Source: Benincasa hispida (lineage: Eukaryota; Streptophyta; Magnoliopsida; Cucurbitales; Cucurbitaceae). Taken from it: 64,000 bases of DNA. The translations under genes and the position numbers were made by a program. This document shows, piece by piece, positions 58,080 through 64,000 of the stretch (position 1 is the first letter of the stretch; the number at the start of each line of letters is the position of its first letter). The notes beneath the pieces are model-generated. The model had not been told where the DNA came from, ran no database searches, and saw only the letters and a program-made list of their open reading frames with translations. Location: positions 25,947,052-26,011,051 of the forward strand of contig NC_052359.1 of assembly GCF_009727055.1 (NCBI RefSeq), given 5' to 3'.

Positions 58080-58290
58080 GAGCAACTTGATCCTCGATGG
58101 GAAAACTCGATGGAAATGGATAATTACTCGATGGAAATTTCAATGGTATTTTTGTGAATACTCAATGGAAAACTTGATGCTCAATGGAATACTCAGTGCC
58201 CGAAGGCTTGCTCGATGCACTATCCTTCCTCAATCGCTCATACTTGATGCTCGATGGCATTTACTCGATATCTGCCTTATGCTTACTTGA
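58080..58290 (-). repeat. CTCGATGG-type word array in F2
   Basis: About a dozen imperfect copies of ACTCGATGGAAA, GATGCTCAATGG and TTGATGCTCGATGG without a strict period. Comparable in place and style, not in wording, to the arrays in the other chromovirus LTRs. Confidence 0.68.
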
Positions 58291-58494
58291 TGTTCAGCCA
58301 AACTTTCTTTTTGCAAGGCTAGTTTAATAAGTATCTGAGAGCCAAGTTTCCATACTTAAACATTTTCCATCTTCAAAATGTATCCTTTACCCAATTCCCA
58401 CAATTCCAATCTAACTTAAATATTAAACCCCCTTACTTTACTAAACTCAACAATAAACATATTTAAAAAGGGAAAGTAAGGTTTGGGTTTTACA

Positions 58495-59120
58495 TTTGGT
58501 GAAATTTTTCTTATGATGACTTTCAGCTATTTTAAACATCTCTACATTCAAAACGGCTTTTACGTCAATCGGTTTTAACATGTATAAGTTATTCTTTAGA
58601 TTTGCAGAGCATACTATATTACCTTTTGAGATAATGAACACTTCATTATATTCAAAAGAAACTTTGTAATTTTGTTCATACAAACATGAGATAGAAATAA
58701 AATTCCTTTTATAAAAGGAGTTAAATAAATAATTTCAAGTAAAATGTGTCTATCTCTAATAAATAACTTTATATCTCCCACTGCTTTAGCCAAAACAACC
58801 TCCTCGGTCCCTGCCTTAAAGGTTGCTCCACCTTCTGTAAGTTGTCTCCAGGAACTAGTTTCCTGAGCAAAAGTACAGATATGATTAGCGGCTCCTAAAT
58901 CTATTATCTAGGTTAACTTATCATTTTCCACCAAGCACGTTTCAATAACAAGTAAATCATATTTACTTTGTTGTGCTTTCGGGTAAGTAGCAGAATTTGG
59001 AGATAGAGGACAATCCTCTATTAAAACATAATTTAAATCATCAACTGCTAGTATATTCGATTTCCATGTTGATTTACTGTTAGAAGTGTCAGAAGCAAGT
59101 AAATTTGAAGAATTCAACAT
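58495..59120 (-). pseudogene. Gag-deleted copia, minus strand: gag start, protease, GAG_pre
   Basis: Starts at 59120 with MLNSSNLLASDTSNSKSTW and goes through DDLNYVLIEDCPLSPN directly to SKYDLLVIETCLVEND, so the Gag centre and zinc knuckle are missing as in copia A. A TAG follows at about 58907. The protease site reads DLGAANHIC where DSGATNH is expected, so the serine next to the catalytic aspartate is changed. The GAG_pre part (YEQNYKVSFEYNEVFI, NLKNNLYMLKPIDVKA) continues to 58495, where the chromovirus LTR cuts it. The rest of pol is not in the window. Confidence 0.85.
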
Positions 59121-60044
59121 GCTGAAATTATATAAAAAAAAATCTAATTAGTGAATTGCTTCTAAACCCAATAAAATGTTAGCAAAGTAATAATGTACCC
59201 AACTTTCATTATTTTATCTGCAATGATACTATAGTGAGTCAGAATAAGTGCTACCGAGGGTCAGTCATAAATACTCCTTCATTGAAGCAAGACACTCTTG
59301 ACTAAATACTATCTCCAAAATAACTCATATTTCGATAGTCATGTAGCTACCATTTTCGGTCAAGAACTACTAACACTTATTAATTTTGTAAATGTAACCC
59401 TCCATTTTTAGTCTCAAAGATTAGCGGTCCCAACGATGCTATCGAATTGGAGAGTCAAAGTTGGGAAACGCCCTAAGAAATCCTATCTATTTATGGAGTT
59501 TGAGTTGTTCTAGATCCCATGTTACAACCCTCTGAGGGGATAGCGTCAACGACTAGCAAAGGCCGCTTAAAGCTAACCGGCAAGCACAATATAGGAATCT
59601 CACAGTCCAAACAAATGGAAGAGATCATAGGACACATTGACATATATCCTTCACTCACTTACTATAAACTACTTCCCCCATTCACCTTGATCTTGACCCG
59701 TACAAAAACTTTCCAAATGGAGCAGTCAAGGAATAATCGACACAAGGCATTGTATAGACCTCACGGTGTGAACTTTCTAGGGACGTGAGAGTTGAAATCA
59801 ATATATCACATATTTTATTTTACAATGAACAACATTCCTTTATTCACTTTGATCTTGATTCATGCAAACACTTTCCGAATGGAGTAATCAAGGTATAATC
59901 GACATGAAGTGAATCATGAATCTTGATGTGAACTCTTAGGGACACGATAGCTAAAACAACATATCGTATATGTTATTAATCACCCACTAAAGTGTTCTAA
60001 CTACATATCATATACGTTATTAAACTCCCATTGAAGTGTTCTAC
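59121..60044 (-). other. Leader of the minus-strand copia
   Basis: Non-coding. In inverse orientation it contains the conserved leader blocks: AAGGTGAATGGGGGAAGTAG, TGTGTCCTATGATCTC, CATTCGGAAAGTGTTTGCATG and AGAACACTTTAGTGGG, in the order seen at 11250-11970. It is cut at 60045 by another chromovirus LTR. An open frame at 59519-59788 crosses the conserved block on the other strand and is not supported. Confidence 0.7.
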
Positions 60045-60724
60045 TGTCACACCCCGTCTCGAGCCCGCACTCCTGAGCCCAAGGAGAGGCGTGAGGGACC
60101 CCAGATACCACCCTTTTGTGATACCTATTGCCCATTTGAACCTCTTTACTACACTCAGTAAACTTTAAGTCAAGGAGATAACAACAACTGATTAAGTAGG
60201 CCCATTTTTATTACAACAATGTAATGTTTATACAACTCCACGACTTAACTACAAAGTTTACAACAACCATTCTTAAAACTCTCTAGAAGTGTAACTGTGG
60301 CTTGTGGCAGACCTTGACCTTAGCAGCACCTTTGAACTCTTCACCTTTCGCTGTCTGGGGGAGAAAAATACATAAACATGGAAGACGTGAGCTATAAAGC
60401 TCAGTGAATGGTGGTTTTATACAAACATAGGTTTGATTACATAAATTCATTTTTGGGAATACAATTCCACAATCAACAACAATCACATAACAAAATGTAA
60501 CCACCCCAGCCTGTCAGCTAGACAACTCTGGCATGATCATGTATCTTCCCCGAGTATTCTCCGCGAATAACTCGTGATGACCAATGTGGATACAATCTCA
60601 ACAGTAACCCGCCGAATGTGCACATATCGATAATTCCTGCTAGACATGTTTGGGTACGCTAACAATTTCAGCCCGATAACCTGGCAATTCCCATCAAACG
60701 TCCACAAATCATGCTAACAGTATC
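60045..60724 (-). repeat. Chromovirus LTR fragment (F3), interrupted by C3
   Basis: Plus-strand start TGTCACACCCCGTCTCGAGC, preceded by TCTAC. It follows the LTRs at 39279 and 42702 (CAGATACCACCCTTTTGTGATACC, AACTTTAAGTCAAGG, TTCACCTTTCGCTG). It stops at 60724 where the C3 LTR begins; the remainder probably lies beyond the window. Confidence 0.72.
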
Positions 60725-63700
60725 TGATGCATTATTTTATGAATGGAAATATGGATGATATGCGTTGATAGATTGCATTGTGCACTCAAATTTCCCTAGC
60801 GGAATTCAAGTGTAAATTCCTCTATGTTTCCTGGTAAGTCCAGGTTCGAACACAGGGACTTGTGAAAATAGTTGCATTGGTAATGTTTATGAAAACTTTG
60901 TGGTAACCAAGAAAATAAATAAAGTGTGGGTGTGTTGTTGCGTTGATGAAAAAGAAGTAAATAAAGGCGGCAAATTTGAGAAAGATAGTTGCATTGATAG
61001 ATTCAATGAGTATGTGATGAACGGGTTGAGAAGATCTTTAGCTAGCATTACTCGGGAACGCGTCAAACTTTGTGATCATGTTACAACTATGCACAGCAAG
61101 TCATTTCCCAATGTAAATGCAATGCTCCTAAGTCTAGGACGCATGTGTTGAATGCAAAATGTCCATAGAGCTTATCCCTAAGTCTCTACTCTTGTCCTAT
61201 GCGTTGATGCAAAATGCATGAAAGCAAGGTGACCGCATACAATCATATCTTATTGCTAAGATGCATGCGATGCGTTAATAAAAAAGAGTGCTCATTCCTA
61301 AGCACCTATCTCTCATTTATGCATTCTAATATGGTTCTTCCAAACCTAGATTCTGACCTGACCTTCTCAAGTCTAGATCCTATCTTTAGTCTACCTTCCC
61401 GAGTATCTCTAATAGACGAATGAAGCATACATAAACAAGATAATCGCAAAGATGAAGATTCCTTTGTTATGCTAGCTAACTACTTCTCAACCCATTCAAC
61501 TAATTTAGCTACTCATGCATAAATGAGAGTGAGCAGATATAGAGAAAGACATTCCATTCTTATAACTGAGTTGAGTACAAAATGACAATGGAAAGTAAAG
61601 GTAGAGAGCCTGATAGCAATTCTTTGCTGACTGTTGTGCATACAATTGTGTATGTTATGCTTATTCACACTACTTACAACATGCGAAAAAATATGAATAC
61701 GAATGAATGACTCATACAAGCTCATGTTGCCATAAACTTGATGACGCAAAGATGGAAATGGAATGTGGATGCTGTGTTATGCATGACTACTTCTAGACAT
61801 ATGCATTGTTAACTAAATGCTTGTACTAGGCTCTAGAGTAATGTGTTGTCACAAGTTTCCTTGCGCTGAAACCATGTATAATTCCAACACAAGTTTCTCG
61901 GAGTGATCCAAGGTCGAACACAGGGATTGTTGTCGTTAGTGTGTTACATTTGTGGTATATGCGACCGATGTTTTTACAATTAATAAAGATTGTGTTTGTA
62001 CAGGAAATTAAATTGCGATAAAGTAAAATTGTGTAGACAAACTAAAGTTGGGTTAATAAAATAAATTGCAATGAAAATAAACCTAAGCTAATGTGATGCA
62101 AGATACAAGATACATGATATACATGATGCTGAGTTTGAGACCGACTGTGAAGTTTATACAAAGAATCGTGGTATGCGATGGCAAGTCTTTATGTATGAAT
62201 AAGAAATGGGAAGGAATAATTAGTACAAACATCGCAAGGTTTTTAATTGCGTTAAAGATGTAACTAAGGTTCCGCTTTCCCTTGGCGTACACCTCTCGGT
62301 GATCGGCCGCGTTCCCATATTCTCTATGGTGAAATAGGGATGAACGTGATGATATGCAAGGTTGTTTCCATAATCTGGAAGTACTTCTGCGCTTTAGTTA
62401 ACGCATTCTTCTAACCCTCTCTCATACGGCGGAATGGCATCTTCAATTCTGCTCACAAGGTGAAGATGTCGTCTAGCATGCTTTGACTAAACATAATTAC
62501 TTTTCCTTAACCAATTAATTTACTTGTTTATTCTTGCTAATTACGCCTAGGGATTAGAAACTTCGGGAGAAAGTGATTACGAATGAATGGAAATATACAA
62601 AAGATGAGAAATGAAAATGATCATAACAATTAATACTTAAGATTAAACATCTGATAAACATGGTAGTGGAATCGATAGAGATTAAGAAGATAGTACAAGC
62701 TGACGATAAAGAGATAGACAAATACATGAAGAGTGGTCCAACGTCTTTGAACACAGATCTGGACAGTGGTTTTTCTTGTTGGCATGTGGAACGAATGAAT
62801 ACGAAGAGCTTCCTCTCAAGGCTTGCCTCGTCTGATAGAGGTGTCCTTCCTACAGAGCTTCAACGGCAGGGATCGGAAGGATGCTTTGCCTGGAGACTCA
62901 CCTCTCAGCCTTGTCTCTTAGTTCTTCCTGGATCTACTCTGATTAGTCGCTCAACCAGTCTCTCTCTCAAATCAGTATATACACTTCTCTTTATTCAAGC
63001 ATCCTTTTTCAGTGGAATGGTTAGAGCTATTTATAGGCTAAACTTTGACTCTCTAACTTGTGGTCCCCACTTTATTGTTAAGGCAATTTTGGAAATGGTG
63101 GAGTGAATATTCCTTCTGTTACACAATCAATCCCATCCAAAATGCACAACGGTCAGCTATACACGCGTCAGAATCCTCCTCATTTGCAGTGCTCTTCACA
63201 TATTCGATCATTTGCCTGCATGCGGTGTTATTTTTTATCATCGAATGTGGTTGAAGTTGCGTTGATCGCTTAGCTCTTGATCGATCATTGCATGCGCCAT
63301 CATTACGTTGATCATCTACTCATTCCTGAATGATAGGTGCAATGCGACGTAGATGCGTTTTTCAATTTATCTTAAGCCATGAACACATACAGTAACTTGA
63401 TTTCCTGTAAAACAGACTTGAAATATTCTTTTCTACCATCGCAATGGTCTCAGTGGGTGTATTGACAACAATTTATAATTCTTGCATTTCTTAGCTAATT
63501 TCTATACAATTGACACAACTTTCCTTTCTTTTGGCCGCAATATCTAAATAAAACACTATAAATAACTTGTATTTCTACAAGTTATCACTGACCGAGGATT
63601 TTTACACTGAATCTCTATTCTGATCTACAAATGTTCCTGCTTCTACAAGCGTCGGCCCTCTCTCTGTCTTGGAGCTTCCGGTGCTTTCCCAAGCTTACCG

Positions 63701-64000
63701 GAACGATCTACCGGCACACCTTCTTCCTCGCATCCGCCTTAAAATGAAAGAAAACTATGGACAGAGGCATGAACTTGTAAAGTGATGAAATAATCGATTG
63801 CTTAATCCCTTCTCTGAAGAATGCACTTGGTATTTATAGAGTTTCGATGGTGAAAGGCAGCTTCTCCCTCCCGATTGTATAGATGGGACAACTTTAATTC
63901 CTGACTGATACGCCGGATAATTGTCACCGATAAAGCTGAATGTACTTCGTGACCGTTATCGACTGTCAACTTAATTTGGATCCAACTGCCGACAACTTTT
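60725..64000 (-). repeat. LTR of family C (copy C3), split by D4, runs off the window
   Basis: Plus-strand start TGATGCATTATTTTATG after GTATC. The first part (60725-61631) matches C1 from 8625, including GTAAGTCCAGGTTCGAACAC (60835-60853), the TCTAGATTCTGACC/CTCTCAAG region and the ACTTCTCAACCCATTCAA block. The second part (63593-64000) matches C1 from about 9545, with a minus TATA box as the complement of 63831-63838. The hairpin end and TSD partner lie outside. Confidence 0.78.
61632..63587 (-). repeat. Solo LTR, family D (copy D4)
   Basis: Perfect CTGAC duplication (61627-61631, 63588-63592), length 1956. Minus-strand start TGATAACTTGTAGAAATAC with GAAA-loop hairpin (63562-63587). Minus TATA box is the complement of about 63028-63035. 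TCCCTGTGTTCGACCTTGG is the complement of about 61909-61927. The open frame at 62660-63106 lies on the LTR's antisense strand and is not supported. Confidence 0.9.

Larger units (their letters stand above)
54106..58494 (-). repeat. Chromovirus 5' LTR (F2), minus strand, with E4 inside
   Basis: On the minus strand it starts TGTAAAACCCAAACC at 58494 and ends GAGGGGGTGTACC near 54106. Without the E solo LTR it is about 2.34 kb. The block CCATGAGACCCATACTTCGG, repeated with change at about 56755 and 56795, is the inverse of the GGCCGAAGTATGGGTCTC pair in F1. A TTTGG flank at 58495-58499 has no partner on the left, because the element is truncated there. Several open frames inside (57295-58032) are not supported as genes. 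Confidence 0.7.

Noticed and set aside
21754..60724. Reading the chromovirus LTRs with TGTCACACCCC on plus as plus-strand elements
   Set aside because: Primer sites (42688-42700, 54091-54103), the GAGGACGAAATTT block and the TATA box (40721-40728) all show the minus orientation for these copies; only F1 and the 49067 fragment are plus.
62660..63106. 148-codon open frame as a gene
   Set aside because: It is antisense within the D4 solo LTR. The equivalent parts of D1-D3 carry stops and frame changes.

Overview
The window is plant nuclear DNA made almost entirely of nested, decayed LTR retrotransposons. I found no host gene, tRNA, rRNA or CRISPR array. The evidence for a plant is Ty1/copia and Ty3/gypsy pol domains, initiator-Met-type primer sites (TGGTATCAGAGC), Asp-tRNA-type primer sites (TGGCRCCGTTGYCGGGGA-like), AGTTTGGGGGTG-type polypurine tracts, and 5-bp target-site duplications (TSDs). 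The copia Gag-Pol wording resembles elements I associate with Cucurbitaceae genomes (melon, cucumber). That is recollection, not a search result.

Layout. 1-4698: a probable gypsy LTR fragment, then an old copia LTR and leader (A0). 4699-28912: one copia LTR (family B, LTR1) that has become a six-level nest. Inside it lies a minus-strand solo LTR (5601-27762, TSD CCAAT). Inside that lies a complete but dead copia element A (6713-27024, TSD TAATG). Element A carries a C solo LTR in its leader, a complete non-coding LTR element E1 (13819-19537, TSD ATCTA) in its reverse-transcriptase gene, and a chromovirus-type solo LTR (21754-25759) in its 3' LTR, which itself holds a D solo LTR (23415-25313, TSD GTAAT). 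28913-36490: a second B LTR directly abutting the first, its long leader, an open gag and the start of pol. 36491-39278: a truncated A-type LTR and its leader. 39279-43605: a minus-strand chromovirus derivative with 2.8-kb LTRs and only about 0.6 kb between them. 43606-49066: a C LTR cut by a third B LTR that contains a D solo LTR. 49067-53640: a chromovirus LTR fragment fused to an Athila-like RT/RNase H/integrase pseudogene that is split by a D solo LTR (TSD CTTAA). 53641-58494: minus-strand chromovirus gag remnant and LTR with an E solo LTR inside (TSD GTGAG). 58495-60044: a minus-strand gag-deleted copia. 60045-64000: a chromovirus LTR cut by a C LTR that contains a D solo LTR (TSD CTGAC).

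Two copia copies (11974 on plus, 59120 on minus) lack the same central part of gag including the zinc knuckle, while the B copy has an open gag, which suggests non-autonomous copies relying on Gag supplied in trans. E1 and the short chromovirus derivative are also non-coding passengers.

The most unusual signals are two. First, C, D and E LTRs all begin with an 11-bp hairpin capped by a GAAA/AAAA tetraloop whose stem sequence changes between families while pairing is largely kept. Second, short, often palindromic words are arrayed inside leaders and LTRs of unrelated element families. Boundaries supported by a TSD are exact; those described as approximate were set by eye from similarity between copies.
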